Shown here: one piece after another, positions 25,063 through 35,100 of the stretch
Position numbering within the stretch: the first letter of the stretch is position 1
How the letters are laid out: each line of letters begins with the position of its first letter
Source: Pseudomonadota bacterium
Lineage (GTDB): Bacteria; Pseudomonadota; Gammaproteobacteria; Burkholderiales; Burkholderiaceae_C
Reading direction: 5' to 3'
Length of the DNA stretch: 64,000 bases
Assembly: GCA_020161145.1 (NCBI GenBank)
Contig: JAIUPQ010000002.1
Coordinates: 248,001 to 312,000 of the forward strand
The notes under the pieces: generated by a model
Database searches by the model: none
Told to the model about the DNA's origin: nothing
The model's input: the letters and a program-made list of their open reading frames with translations, nothing else
Position numbers and translations under genes: made by a program

Positions 25063-27168
25063 ATGAGCCAGCCGTCCCCCGAACCGGTGCCCGCGCGCCG
25101 AACCGTGTTGCTCAACCGCGAGCAGTCCATCCTGGAGTTCAACCGGCGCGTGCTGGCCCAGGCGCGCCGCGCCGACGTGCCGCTGCTGGAGCGGCTGCGC
25201 TACGTGACCATCGTCTCGTCCAACCTCGATGAGTTCTTCGAGGTGCGCTTTGCCGACGTGCTTGAGCGTGTGCGCCTGGCGCCAGCGGCGCAAAAGCGCC
25301 GCTGGCAGGCCGAGGTCGATGCGCTGTCGGCCCAGGCCCATGCGCTGATCGCCCAGCAATACGCCTTGCTCAACGACGACCTCATGCCGGCGCTGGCGGC
25401 GCATGGCATCGAGGTGCGCCATCACGACGCACGCAACGCCGAGCAGCGTGCCTGGGTGGCGCAGTACTTCCAGCGTGAGGTCCGGCCGCTGCTGCTGCCG
25501 GTGGGGCTGGATCCGTCGCACCCGTTTCCCCAGGTGGCCAACAAGTCGCTGCATTTCATCGTGCGGCTGGGCGGGCGCGATGCGTTCGGGCGCGCGTCCA
25601 GCACCGCCATCGTGCGGGTGCCACGCGCGCTGCCGCGCGTGATCAAGATGCCGGCCCACGTGGCCGGCAAGGGCCGCCAGACGCTGGTGCTGCTGACCAG
25701 CGTGATCCGCGCCCACCTGGAGGAGCTGTTCCCCGGGCGCACGGTGGAGTCGTTCTCGCAGTTCCGCCTGACGCGCGACTCCGATCTGGATGTGGACGAG
25801 GGCGACATCACCAACCTGCGCCACGCGCTGCGCCGGGGCCTGACCACGCGCCACTACGGCCAGGCCATCCGCATGGAGGTGGTGCACACCTGCCCGCCCG
25901 AGCTGGCCGAGGTGCTGCTGACGCAGTTCAACCTGCCGGCCGATGCGCTGTTCCGCGTCAACGGGCCGGTCAACCTGGTGCGCTTTGGCGAGCTGATCGA
26001 CCTGATTGCCGACGTACCCGGCCAGCAGCTGCGCTTTGCGCCGCATGTGCCGCAATGGCCCGAGCAGCGCATGCCGCGCGGGCGCTCCATCTTCGAGACG
26101 CTGCGCGAGCGCGACGTGCTGCTGCACCACCCGTTCGAGAGCTTCGATCCGGTGGTGGCGTTTTTGCGCGAGGCCGTGCACGACCCCGACGTGCTGGCCA
26201 TCCGCCAGACCATTTACCGCACCGGGGTCAAGTCCGAGCTGATGGACTTGCTGATCGAGGCCGCGCGCCGGGGCAAGGACGTGACGGTGGTGGTGGAGCT
26301 CAAGGCCCGCTTCGACGAAGAGGCCAACATCAACTGGGCCGAGCGGCTGGAGGCCGTGGGCGTGCAGGTGGTCTACGGCATCGTGGGCCTGAAGACCCAC
26401 GCCAAGCTGCTGCTGGTGACGCGGCGCGAGCGCAGCACCAGCGGCGCCACACGGCTGCGCCGCTATGCCCACCTGTCCACCGGCAACTACAACCCCAAGA
26501 CGGCGCGGCTCTACACCGACGTGGGCTACCTCACCGCCGACCCCGGCCTGACGGCCGATGCCGACGGCGTGTTTTTGCAGATTGCCAGCCTGACCCGCGT
26601 GGCGCCGCCGCGCCACCTGCTGACGGCGCCCTTTGTGCTGCACCGGCGGCTGCTGCGCCACATTGCCCAGGTGGCCGAGGCGGCGCGCCAGGGCCGCCCG
26701 GCGCGCATCGTGGCCAAGTTCAACGCGCTGACCGACGAGCCGCTGATCGAGGCGCTGGTGGCCGCCTCGCGCGCAGGCGCCAGCATCGACCTCGTCGTGC
26801 GCGGCGCCTGCATGCTGGCGCCGGGCGTGCCGGGGGTCAGCGAGCGCATCCGCATCCGCTCGGTCATCGGCCGCTTTCTGGAGCACACCCGGGTGATGTA
26901 TTTCCGCTGGGGCGAGGCCCCCGAGGATGAGGCGCTCTACCTCTCCAGCGCCGACTGGATGAACCGCAACATGGCCGGTCGCATCGAGCTGGCCTGGCCT
27001 ATCCGCGACGCGGCGCTGCGCCAACGCGTGATCGACGAATGCCTGGTGCCCTATCTGCACGACACGCTGGATGCCTGGGCGCTGCGCCCGGACGGCAACT
27101 ACGAGAGCCTGGCCCAGCCGGGCGGGGTCAGCGCGCAGCAGGCGCTGATGCAGCGCTACTCAGGCTAG
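25063..27168 (+). CDS. ppk1: Polyphosphate kinase 1
   Basis: A 701-residue PPK1 that polymerises ATP gamma-phosphate into polyphosphate. The four-domain order is visible: the N-terminal domain begins LLNREQSILEFNRRVLAQA, a head domain follows, then two phospholipase D-like catalytic domains. The phosphorylated His is His470 in RYAHLSTGNYN, and KTHAKLLL follows the family pattern. Other conserved segments are RQTIYRTG and SSADWMNRNM. The ATG at 25063 is used; an in-frame TTG lies two codons upstream. Its 3' end overlaps the convergent downstream gene by 41 bp. Confidence 0.95.
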   Translation: MSQPSPEPVPARRTVLLNREQSILEFNRRVLAQARRADVPLLERLRYVTIVSSNLDEFFEVRFADVLERVRLAPAAQKRRWQAEVDALSAQAHALIAQQYALLNDDLMPALAAHGIEVRHHDARNAEQRAWVAQYFQREVRPLLLPVGLDPSHPFPQVANKSLHFIVRLGGRDAFGRASSTAIVRVPRALPRVIKMPAHVAGKGRQTLVLLTSVIRAHLEELFPGRTVESFSQFRLTRDSDLDVDEGDITNLRHALRRGLTTRHYGQAIRMEVVHTCPPELAEVLLTQFNLPADALFRVNGPVNLVRFGELIDLIADVPGQQLRFAPHVPQWPEQRMPRGRSIFETLRERDVLLHHPFESFDPVVAFLREAVHDPDVLAIRQTIYRTGVKSELMDLLIEAARRGKDVTVVVELKARFDEEANINWAERLEAVGVQVVYGIVGLKTHAKLLLVTRRERSTSGATRLRRYAHLSTGNYNPKTARLYTDVGYLTADPGLTADADGVFLQIASLTRVAPPRHLLTAPFVLHRRLLRHIAQVAEAARQGRPARIVAKFNALTDEPLIEALVAASRAGASIDLVVRGACMLAPGVPGVSERIRIRSVIGRFLEHTRVMYFRWGEAPEDEALYLSSADWMNRNMAGRIELAWPIRDAALRQRVIDECLVPYLHDTLDAWALRPDGNYESLAQPGGVSAQQALMQRYSG

Positions 27169-28198
27169 CCCAGAGCGGATCCAGTTCGGCCGCGCCGATG
27201 GGGGCCAGATTCAGGTCGGGCCAGCGCGTCTGCAAGGCCTGCACCAGGGCCTGCGCCCACAGCGCATTGGCGGCCGTGCCGAAGTGGCGGTCGCCCAGCA
27301 GCAGGTGGTTGGGGGCATCGCCAATCTCGGGCTTGAGGGTGAGCGGCCCCAGTTGCAGGGTGCGGTAGGTGGGCAAGCCCTGGTCGCTCTGGCCCACCCA
27401 GTGGCGGGCAAACCAGGCGCGGTTGTCAAAGTACAGCCTGCGCGTCGGGTCCTGGGCCTCCAGCAGTTTCAGGTGCCGGTCGAACGGCGCCAGTGCCTGC
27501 TCGATGTGGGCAATGCCCGAATCGGTGCGCCACTGCGTGCGGTTCAAGGGGTCGTGGGCGTCGTTGAGCGGCCCCACCAGCACCAGCCGCAGGCTGGGCT
27601 GAGCCCGCTGCAACAGTGCCACGGCGCGGGTGTGCGCCGACTGGCACAGGCTGATGTGGTCTTCCACCGCGCGGGCACGAGGGTTGTTGGCGGCGGCTTC
27701 CAGCCACAGGGGGTTGTTGAGGGCAATGCCGCCGATGCGCATCACCACCAGCCCGTTTTCCCAACGGGCGGGATGGGTCTCGATCAGGTCGCGCAGGTAG
27801 GCGGCCTGCTCCAGCAGGTGGTCACAACCCTGGCCTGAGATGGCAAAGTTGTACTGGAAGTCCATCTTGCGCGGCGTGCGGGGGTTCTGGCCCAGCCAGG
27901 TCAGGGCGCGGTGTCGCCAGCCCGATTGGCCCCATGCATCCCAGGCGCCCACGTCCAGCTGGGCGCCCCGCCAGCGCGCCAGCAATTCGGCCCACTGCCA
28001 GGATGTTGCGCGCCACTTGCCGCCCCGCTCCTCATTGCCCTGGGCAAACGTGATGGTGTCCTGGTAGGACTGGCTGTCGGAGTCGCCCAGCACCGCCAGC
28101 GGCACACGCGCACCAGACGGTGCATCAGGGCCTGCAGAACCATCGCCGACCAAGGTCAGCGTGAGCGCCGTTGCGCACAAACGGCATACCGTATTCAT
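27128..28198 (-). CDS. Probable exported SGNH/GDSL-like hydrolase, function unknown
   Basis: A 356-residue protein with an N-terminal hydrophobic stretch that may be a signal peptide (CATALTLTLVGDGSAG). AVLGDSDSQSYQDTI near residue 37 resembles block I of SGNH hydrolases (GDS with Ser). GGIALNNPLW could be the block III region, with an Asn; the C-terminal LLGDRHFG could hold the His. The assignment is tentative because the blocks are degenerate. It is convergent with ppk1, sharing 41 bp of 3' end, and divergent from the metalloprotease gene across about 205 bp. No operon partner is visible. Confidence 0.55.
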   Translation of the reverse strand: MNTVCRLCATALTLTLVGDGSAGPDAPSGARVPLAVLGDSDSQSYQDTITFAQGNEERGGKWRATSWQWAELLARWRGAQLDVGAWDAWGQSGWRHRALTWLGQNPRTPRKMDFQYNFAISGQGCDHLLEQAAYLRDLIETHPARWENGLVVMRIGGIALNNPLWLEAAANNPRARAVEDHISLCQSAHTRAVALLQRAQPSLRLVLVGPLNDAHDPLNRTQWRTDSGIAHIEQALAPFDRHLKLLEAQDPTRRLYFDNRAWFARHWVGQSDQGLPTYRTLQLGPLTLKPEIGDAPNHLLLGDRHFGTAANALWAQALVQALQTRWPDLNLAPIGAAELDPLWASLSSAASAPAAR

Positions 28199-28298
28199 GC
28201 CTTCAGCGTAACGAACTCAGGCGGCACTTTCCATGCCACATATGGGGGACTTTTCTTACCAACTGAGATACCCAGCCCCCGCGCGAAGCCCCTTGGGC

Positions 28299-28324
28299 GA
28301 CCGTGGGTTTTGACCATGGGTTTT
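28299..28324. repeat. Tandem 13-bp direct repeat upstream of the metalloprotease gene
   Basis: GACCGTGGGTTTT (28299-28311) is followed directly by GACCATGGGTTTT (28312-28324), with one mismatch. The pair lies about 80 bp upstream of the start at 28404, within the divergent intergenic region. A regulator-binding role is possible but unproven. Confidence 0.5.
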
Positions 28325-28403
28325 TCCCGAAGGGTGAATTCCTTATGGCGCGCCGCAGGCAGCTGTGTCCACAATCGTGGCCCTTTTTTGGAGGAGACAG
28401 TCC

Positions 28404-29810
28404 ATGAACACCATTCACCGTTTTTCAGTCGTTGCCACGGCCGGGTTCGCCTTGTTGGCAAGTGCCGCCATGGCGGCACCCCGGCCCGCCATGCCCGAGC
28501 TGAATCTGGGCGAGCGCGGGGCCAGCGGCGAGCGCGCCATTGTGCTGCTGGGTGACAACCTGGCCGCCGTGGCCGCCCATCACGGGATCGCCCCTGAAGT
28601 GCTGATGCAGCGGCTGCGCTCCGACACGGCGCTGCGGCTGGATCAGAGCGGCCGCCTGTACTTTGCCGACGACCACCTGCCGCCGGCCCTGACACCCGAA
28701 ACGGTGCGCCCGGCCAGCGTCGCGCAGGCCCCGTTGGCCGACACGTTCTTGCTGCACAGCCGCCCGGGTGCCCAGCGCACCATCTACCTGGACTTCAACG
28801 GTGCCGTGATCAGCGGCACGGCCTGGAACGGCGGCGGCGGCCCCATCAACGCCCAGCCTTTTGATGCCGACGGCAACGCGGCGGTGTTCTCCAATGCCGA
28901 GCTGACCACCATCCAGGCCATCTGGCAGCGCGTGGCCGAGGACTACGCGCCGTTCGACGTGGATGTGACCACCGAACAGCCGCCCGCTGGGGCGCTGACG
29001 CGGGACAACCTGGCCGACACCGTTTTTGGCACCACCGTGGTCATCACCCACAACGCGGGGGTTTATGCCTGCTCGTGCGGTGGCGTGGCCTATCTGAGCG
29101 CGTTCGACAACGTGGGCGACTACTACAAACCGGCGCTGGTGTTCTGGAACATGCTGTCCAGCGACGAGAAGTACGTGGCCGAGGCCATCTCGCACGAGGC
29201 GGGCCACAACCTGAACCTGTACCACGACGGCGACGCCACCAGCGGCTACTACACCGGCCACGGCAGCGGCGCCACCGGCTGGGCGCCCATCATGGGCGTG
29301 GGCTATTACCAGTCGCTGGTGCAGTGGAGCAAGGGCGAGTACAGCGGCGCCAACAACACCGAGGACGACTTCGTCGTCATGCAAAACACCGGAGCCCCGC
29401 TGCGGGCCGACGACCACGGCAACACCCAGGGCACCGCCACGGCCATGACCCAGACCGGCACGGGCCTGACGCGCAAGGTCAAGGTCAGCGGCGTGGTGAG
29501 CACCGATGCCGACGTGGACATGTTCTCGTTCAACGCCGGGGCGGGCACAGCCACGATCAAGATCAAGCTCGATGCCCTCTCGCCCAACCTGGACGCGCAA
29601 CTCATCCTGCGCGATGCCGGCGGCAACCAGTTGGCCAGCTCCCAACCCAAGAAGTCGCTGGGGGGCAAGGTCTCGGTCTCGTTGCCGGCGGCGGGCACCT
29701 ACTACATCAGCGTCGAAGGCGTGGGCAAACCCCCGGTGCTGGGCACGGGCTACAGCGGTTATGGCAGCCTGGGGCAGTACACCTTGTCGGGGACGGTGCA
29801 GGCGCCGTGA
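28404..29810 (+). CDS. Secreted zinc metalloprotease with C-terminal pre-peptidase (PPC) domain
   Basis: A 468-residue exported protein. A Sec signal peptide ends in LLASAAMAA. The zinc site HEAGHNLNLYH spans residues 264-274, with three His ligands and catalytic Glu265 (HExxHxxxxxH). MGVGYY downstream fits a metzincin-like Met-turn. The last 110 residues (DVDMFSFNAGAGTATIKIKL to the end) are a bacterial PPC beta-sandwich domain, often removed or used in secretion. GGAGGAG precedes the ATG at 28404. It is probably a monocistronic gene; hairpins of the element at 29811 follow at once. The substrate is unknown. Confidence 0.85.
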   Translation: MNTIHRFSVVATAGFALLASAAMAAPRPAMPELNLGERGASGERAIVLLGDNLAAVAAHHGIAPEVLMQRLRSDTALRLDQSGRLYFADDHLPPALTPETVRPASVAQAPLADTFLLHSRPGAQRTIYLDFNGAVISGTAWNGGGGPINAQPFDADGNAAVFSNAELTTIQAIWQRVAEDYAPFDVDVTTEQPPAGALTRDNLADTVFGTTVVITHNAGVYACSCGGVAYLSAFDNVGDYYKPALVFWNMLSSDEKYVAEAISHEAGHNLNLYHDGDATSGYYTGHGSGATGWAPIMGVGYYQSLVQWSKGEYSGANNTEDDFVVMQNTGAPLRADDHGNTQGTATAMTQTGTGLTRKVKVSGVVSTDADVDMFSFNAGAGTATIKIKLDALSPNLDAQLILRDAGGNQLASSQPKKSLGGKVSVSLPAAGTYYISVEGVGKPPVLGTGYSGYGSLGQYTLSGTVQAP

Positions 29811-29987
29811 TGTAGCCCCCACGCTCCGTGCCGGTCGCTGCCGCAGGGCTTGCAGGCCCTGCGGCGTTCCCCGGCCACCCATCAGCGCGCAGTGCGCTGA
29901 TGGGTGCGCAGGCTCACCCCCCCCGAGGGGGGCTTAGGCAGTGGACCGGCCAAGCCGGATCCACGCCGAGAGCGGGGTTGGCGTCGG
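29811..29987 (+). repeat. Post-stop dispersed element, copy 1 (long form), with hairpins
   Basis: The element begins directly after the metalloprotease stop with GCCCCCACGCTCC and CCGGTCGCTGCC. It ends with the hairpin arm pair ACCGGC/GCCGG and a GGGTTGGCG tail, features shared with 49300-49403 (minus) and 53029-53130. This copy carries about 80 extra bases holding two hairpins: CGCAGGGC with GCCCTGCG, and a 13-bp stem CACCCATCAGCGC with GCGCTGATGGGTG. A CCCCCC/GGGGGG hairpin follows. It lies between convergent genes and probably acts as a terminator. Confidence 0.75.
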
Positions 29988-30022
29988 AGCCATGCGAGGT
30001 GGGCAATCCAATGGGGCGGCGT

Positions 30023-31180
30023 TCAGGATGGGTTTTCTGAGCGCCGCTCCACCCCCATGCACGTGGCCAGTACCGGCACACTGCGCACCAGCCGCCAGAT
30101 GAGCAGGCTGCCCAGCAGCGTGGTGGCCACCAGGGTCAGCGCCTCCAGGGCCAGTGGCCAATGCAGGGGTGCCAGCAGGTGGCCGGCGACCACGGTGAGG
30201 GTCTGGTGGGCGATGTAGCAGGGGAAGACCGCCTCGGTCAGCGCCCGGCGCCAGGGCCCGTCGCGGTGGGCCAGATGCAGGCGGGCATAGCCCAGCAAGG
30301 CCACCACCGGCAGCCATTGCCGTGCGGCCGTGTTGGCGCGCAGCAGCGCGAGCAGCGGCTCGGGCACGGGCATGTCGCCGGGGTAGGCCCATTGCGCGGC
30401 CCATGACACCAACTGGGCCACGAGTGCCAGGCCCAGCGCCCAGCGCCGCCAGCGCACGGCGGCGGCCCAGGCGCCGTGGCGATCGTCCGCATGACCGAAC
30501 AGCGCCAGGCCCAGCACGAACAGCGTGGCATACAGCAGGTGGGCGTAGCCGTCGTGCAGCAGGTCGTGGGTGATGGGCAGGTGCGGCATGACCGTGATGC
30601 GCAGCACGGCCAGCAGCAGCCAGGGCAGCCACAGCAGCCGCGCGCCGCGGCTCAGCCCGGCCCAGATGGGGCTTTGCCGCCAGCGGGCGCCCAACGCCAG
30701 TGCGGCCAGCGTGTACAGCCACAGATAGGGCAGAAACCACAGGTGGTTCCAGGTGGGCAGGGTCAGGCAGTCGTCGCCCCGGCAGAAGCCGCCGTAGCCC
30801 TGGACGTAGAGCCGCATGAACGCACCGTAGTCGCCGCCCCAGCCCAGTTTCTCCACCACCTCCAGATACGGCTGCGGCGGCACCACCACCGCCATGCCGA
30901 AGAGCAGCGGCAGCATCAGGCGCCGGGTGCGCCCGGCGGCCAGGCGCCAGCCGGGTGGCCCCATCAACCCGGTGGCGGCGCCTGAGATCAGGAACAGCAA
31001 GCCCATGCGCCAGGGGCTGATGGCCGCCATCACCCATTCCAGCGCCGGCACCAGGCGGGGCGATTTGACGTGCCACTCCCAAGGCACGTAGAACATGCCG
31101 CAGTGGTAGAGGATGAGCAAGGCGAAGGCGCCGATGCGCAGCCAGTCGAGTTCGGTCAGGCGGGGTGAGGGTTGTGGCAT
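30023..31180 (-). CDS. Acyltransferase 3 family membrane protein (OpgC-like)
   Basis: A 385-residue protein with about ten hydrophobic helices. The N-terminus LTELDWLRIGAFALLILYH, the GLLFLISGAATG loop, NHLWFLPYLWLY and FPCYIAHQTLTVVAGH near the C-terminus match the acyltransferase 3 family. These enzymes transfer acyl groups such as succinyl or acetyl to periplasmic or surface glycans. OpgC-type succinylation is one possibility; the acceptor is unknown. The gene is divergent from the LytTR regulator gene at 31294. The 113-bp gap carries repeats that look like a LytTR binding site, so regulation by that neighbour is likely. Confidence 0.85.
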   Translation of the reverse strand: MPQPSPRLTELDWLRIGAFALLILYHCGMFYVPWEWHVKSPRLVPALEWVMAAISPWRMGLLFLISGAATGLMGPPGWRLAAGRTRRLMLPLLFGMAVVVPPQPYLEVVEKLGWGGDYGAFMRLYVQGYGGFCRGDDCLTLPTWNHLWFLPYLWLYTLAALALGARWRQSPIWAGLSRGARLLWLPWLLLAVLRITVMPHLPITHDLLHDGYAHLLYATLFVLGLALFGHADDRHGAWAAAVRWRRWALGLALVAQLVSWAAQWAYPGDMPVPEPLLALLRANTAARQWLPVVALLGYARLHLAHRDGPWRRALTEAVFPCYIAHQTLTVVAGHLLAPLHWPLALEALTLVATTLLGSLLIWRLVRSVPVLATCMGVERRSENPS

Positions 31181-31223
31181 GGGGCGGCAGCTTGCCCGTC
31201 CGCTGGCCCGGCCCGGGGGGAAT

Positions 31224-31259
31224 GTGACGAGCTGCCCCCTGGCGGTGACCAGCCGCCCC
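31224..31259. promoter_or_regulatory. Candidate LytTR binding site: two 15-bp direct repeats with 21-bp period
   Basis: GTGACGAGCTGCCCC (31224-31238) and GTGACCAGCCGCCCC (31245-31259) match at 13 of 15 positions. Their starts are 21 bp apart, two helical turns. Known LytTR-domain regulators bind direct repeats with this periodicity. The pair lies between a LytTR gene and the divergent acyltransferase gene. Confidence 0.65.
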
Positions 31260-31293
31260 GCGCCAGGGACGGTGGCTGCCTACACTGCCCGCC

Positions 31294-32151
31294 ATGCCTC
31301 AGGACTTGTTGCAACGCTACCTGCGCCACCGCCGTTTTTTTGAGCCCCTGATCTGGGTGGCTTTGCTGACGCTGCTGGCGGTGCTGAACACGGCCGCCGT
31401 CTGGCAGGAGCAGCGCCGCGCGGGCAGCGGCGTGCCACTGTGGGAGCTGGTCACCTGGGAGGGCAGCAGCCACCTGGCCTGGCTGGCGCTGCTGCCGCTG
31501 ATGCTGGCGGTGTTGGCGCGCTGGCCGCTGTACTGGGGTGTGTGGCGCCGGCACCTGCCCATTCACGCACTGGCGGCGGTGGGCGTGAGCCTGGCGCACA
31601 CCGTGCTGATGGTGGCGCTGCGCAAGGTCGTCTACGCCGCCCAGGGCGCGCACTACGACTTCGGCGACTGGCCGCGCGAGCTGCTGTATGAAGGGCTCAA
31701 GGACGTGCGCAGCTATGCCTTCATCGTCACGCTGGCGCTGGCCTACCGCCTGCTGCTGTGGCGGCTGCAGGGCGAGGCGCGGGTGCTGGGCGCGCCGGAC
31801 GAGGCCGACGAGGCCCCCGCACCGCAGCCGCCGCAGCGCCTGCTGGTGCGCAAGCTGGGCAAGGAGTTTCTGATTGGCGTGGACGAGATCGAATGGGTGC
31901 AGGCCATGGGCAATTACGTCAACCTGCACCGGCGCGGCCACGCCTACCCGCTGCGCGCCACGCTGACGGCCACGGCCGCTCAGTTGGGCGACGCCTTCGT
32001 GCGCGTGCACCGCAGCCATCTGGTGCGGTTGGCGCTGATCGAAGCCATTGAGCCTACTGAGGCGGGCGACGCCCTGCTGCGGCTGCAAGGCGGCGCCAGC
32101 GTGCCGTGCAGCCGCAGCCACCTGGAGGGGCTGCGGGCGCGGTGGCGGTGA
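31294..32151 (+). CDS. Membrane-anchored LytTR-family transcriptional regulator
   Basis: A 285-residue protein. The N-terminal half has four probable membrane helices (FFEPLIWVALLTLLAVLN and following). A Pro/Glu/Asp-rich linker (about 165-185) leads to a C-terminal LytTR DNA-binding domain (about 187-284): FLIGVDEIEWVQAMGNYVNL, then FVRVHRSHLVRLALIEAIEP. There is no receiver domain, so it would sense a membrane or lipid signal directly rather than being phosphorylated. It probably controls itself and the divergent acyltransferase through the direct repeats at 31224-31259. Confidence 0.85.
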   Translation: MPQDLLQRYLRHRRFFEPLIWVALLTLLAVLNTAAVWQEQRRAGSGVPLWELVTWEGSSHLAWLALLPLMLAVLARWPLYWGVWRRHLPIHALAAVGVSLAHTVLMVALRKVVYAAQGAHYDFGDWPRELLYEGLKDVRSYAFIVTLALAYRLLLWRLQGEARVLGAPDEADEAPAPQPPQRLLVRKLGKEFLIGVDEIEWVQAMGNYVNLHRRGHAYPLRATLTATAAQLGDAFVRVHRSHLVRLALIEAIEPTEAGDALLRLQGGASVPCSRSHLEGLRARWR

Positions 32152-32172
32152 GGTGCGGCAGGGTGCCCGGGC

Positions 32173-35100
32173 TCAATGCCCCACGCACCTGGTGTGGGCT
32201 TCGCCCTCGATGTCCACCGGCGCGTTTGCGCCGTCGCCCTCAAAGAAGAACGCGGCCCTTGCCTTCTTGCGCGGCGCCACCTCGTCCATGCCCGGCAGCG
32301 CGTAGAGGCGGCCGTTCTGCATCACGTGGCCGATGCGGTCGCTCTGGCGGATGTCGGCCAGCACGTCGCCCTGGATGACGACCAGATCGGCCAGCTTGCC
32401 GACGTCCAGCGAGCCCAGGTCATGCGCCAGCCCGAACTGGCGGGCGGGGTTGATGGTGGCGGTCTGCAGCGCTTCGAGTGGGCTCATGCCGCCGGCCACG
32501 AAGGTCCACAGCTCCCAGTGCGCGGCCAGCCCTTCGCGCTGGCCATGGGCGCCGATGTTGGCCTTGACGCCGGCCTGCGCCAGCTCGTGGGCGGTGCGGG
32601 CCACGGTGAGGACGTTGAAGTCTTCCTCGGGCGCCGTTTCGCGCCGCACGGCGCGGCTTTGCAGGATGCCGCGCGGCACGTAGCGGGCCAGCAGCGGGTG
32701 GCGCCAGACGTCGGTGCGGGCGTACCAGTAATGCTCGCCATCCAGCCCGCCGTAGGCCACGCCCAGCGTGGGCGTGTAGCCGGTGGCCGCCTGGCCCCAC
32801 AGCTGCTTGACGTCGTCGTACACCTGCGCCACCGGCAGCGAGTGCTCAATGCTGGTGTGGCCGTCGATGAGCATGGACATGTTCATCTGGAACAGCGAGC
32901 CGCCCTCAGGCACCACCATCATGCCGGTCTGGCGCGCGGCTTCCAGAATCATCTGGCGCTGGTCGCGGCGCGGCTGGTTGTAGCTTTTGACGCTGATGGC
33001 GCCGGCGGCCTTCATGCGCTTGAGGTGCATCAGCGCGTCGTCCAGCGTGTCGATCTGGGTATGCAGGTCGCCTTGGGCGCCGTAGAGGATGGCGCCGGTG
33101 GAATAGATGCGCGGGCCGGTGACCAGGCCCGCGCGCTGCATCTCGGCATGGGTGAAGATGTCGCCGGTGCGGTTGGAGGGGTCGTGCAGCGTGGTGACGC
33201 CGAAGGCCAGCGAGGCGTAGTCCACCCAGCTGCGCTGCGGCACCATTTGCGCCTCGGCCATGGCGCCGTGCCAGTGGGCGTCGATGAAGCCGGGCACGAT
33301 GGTGGCACCCTTCAGCTCGATGGTGGTGGCGCCGGCCGGCACCGGGGTGCTGGCACGCGGGCCGATGGCGGTGATGCGGGCGCCGTGGACGATGACGGTG
33401 CCGTCGTCGATGACTTCATCGTCGTGCTCGCCGCGCAGCGTCACCAGCCGCGCGCCCACCAGCGCGATGGGGGCGCCCTGCGGAGCATCCGTGGCCTGCC
33501 TGAAGCCGATGGCCTGGCGGGTGGCGGCGGCGTCTGCGGCCAGCGGCGTGGTCACCAGCACGTCGCCCTGCATGTGGTGCAGCCGCTGGCTGTCACCGCT
33601 CCAGTGCAGGGATTGGCCAGCGTCGCTGGCCAGTGTGCGCACGGGCAGGGCGTCCATGGTGGGGGACAGCGCCACTGGCTTGCCGGTCTGCGGCAGCGGC
33701 ACCACGTGGGCTTTGAAGCCTTCGACGAAGCCCAGCCAGCGGCCATCGGGCGAGAGGGCGAACTCGGTGGCGCCCTGGCTGGTGGCGACCACCGTCTGCA
33801 CGCGGTCGGCCAGGCGCAGTCGCACCAGGCTGCGCTCGGTGTCCACCTCGTCTTTGTGGCGATAGCGGGTGAAGTAGAGGGCGTCGCTGCCAGCGCCCCA
33901 CTGGGGCGCCTCACCATCGGGGGTCAGCCGCTGCGGCGGGCTGCGGCCGTCCACCGGCGCCACGTAGAGGCCGGCATCCTGGCCGCCCCAGGGCGCGGTC
34001 AGGCGCCCGCCCCGCACCTTGGTGTAGGCCACCCAGCGGCCGTCGGGCGAGAGGCGCGGTGCGGTGTAGGTGCCCGCCGTGGGGGTGAGCACGGTCTCCT
34101 TGCCGCTGGCCAGGTCGCGCAGGCGGATGCGGCCCAACTCTTCGTCGTGCCAGCTGGCGTAGACCAGTTGCCGGCCATCGCGCGAGAAGCTGGGGTAGTA
34201 GGCGAAGGCGCCCGCCGCCGTGGCGATGCGCTGGGGCTGGCTGGCGGGCGCGCCGCCCAGTTCGCGCAGGTAGAGCGAGCCCAGCGCGCCATAGACCACG
34301 CGCCGGCCGTCCGGCGCCACCTCGGCCCAGCGCAACTGCTTGACGTCGAAGGTGTCGGCCGCCACGTCGGTGGCGCCGGGCGCGCGCACCGGCTGGCGCA
34401 GCTCGCGTGTGTCGCTCACGTGAAAAGGAATGGCGCTGGCGCTGCCCTTGGTCACGTCCACCCGCCACAGTTGGCCACGCGCCCAGATCACCACCTCGCG
34501 CGAGTCGGGCAACCAGGCAAAGCCGGGGTAGACGCCGTGCACCGACCAGGCCTCCTGCATGTCGCGCTCAAGCGGCCCCCAGACGGCGCGCTCGCGGCCG
34601 CTGGCCAGGTCTTTGACGAACAAGGTGCTGACGCCATCCACGCGGCGCACGAAGGCCAACTGCTTGCCATCGGGTGCGGGCTGCGGCCGAATGGCACCGC
34701 CGGCGCCGGTGAGGTAGGGCTCGACGCTGCCGTCGTCCAGGCTCTGGCGGTAGAGGCGGAAGATCTCGGCGCGGCTGTTCTTGTTGTATTCGAAATCGGT
34801 GCCCGGCGTCGCGTCCTGCGACCAGTACAGCCAGCGGCCATCGGGCGAGAGTGCGGGCTCGCCCCGGTCTTTCTGCCAGTTGGCCTTTTCATTGAGCTGC
34901 ACGCCGGTGTTGGCGCTGCCTCCGCCCAGGTGGTAGAGCCAGATCTCGCCCGAACCCAGCGAGCGCGTGCCTACGAAGTGTTTGCGTGCGGCGATGTACT
35001 GCCCGCCGGGGTGCCAGACGGGGTTGCCCAGCAGGCGGGTCTTCTCTTGCGTGACGGCACGCGCGCCCGAGCCGTCCACGTTCATCACCCAGACGTTGTC

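Noticed and set aside
23815-27060. Very long minus-strand open frame (over 1000 codons) covering the complement of ppk1
   Set aside because: Only the last 399 codons resemble a protein (the flavoprotein). The rest is antisense to a well-conserved ppk1, with low-complexity His/Gln/Arg-rich translation typical of GC-rich shadows.
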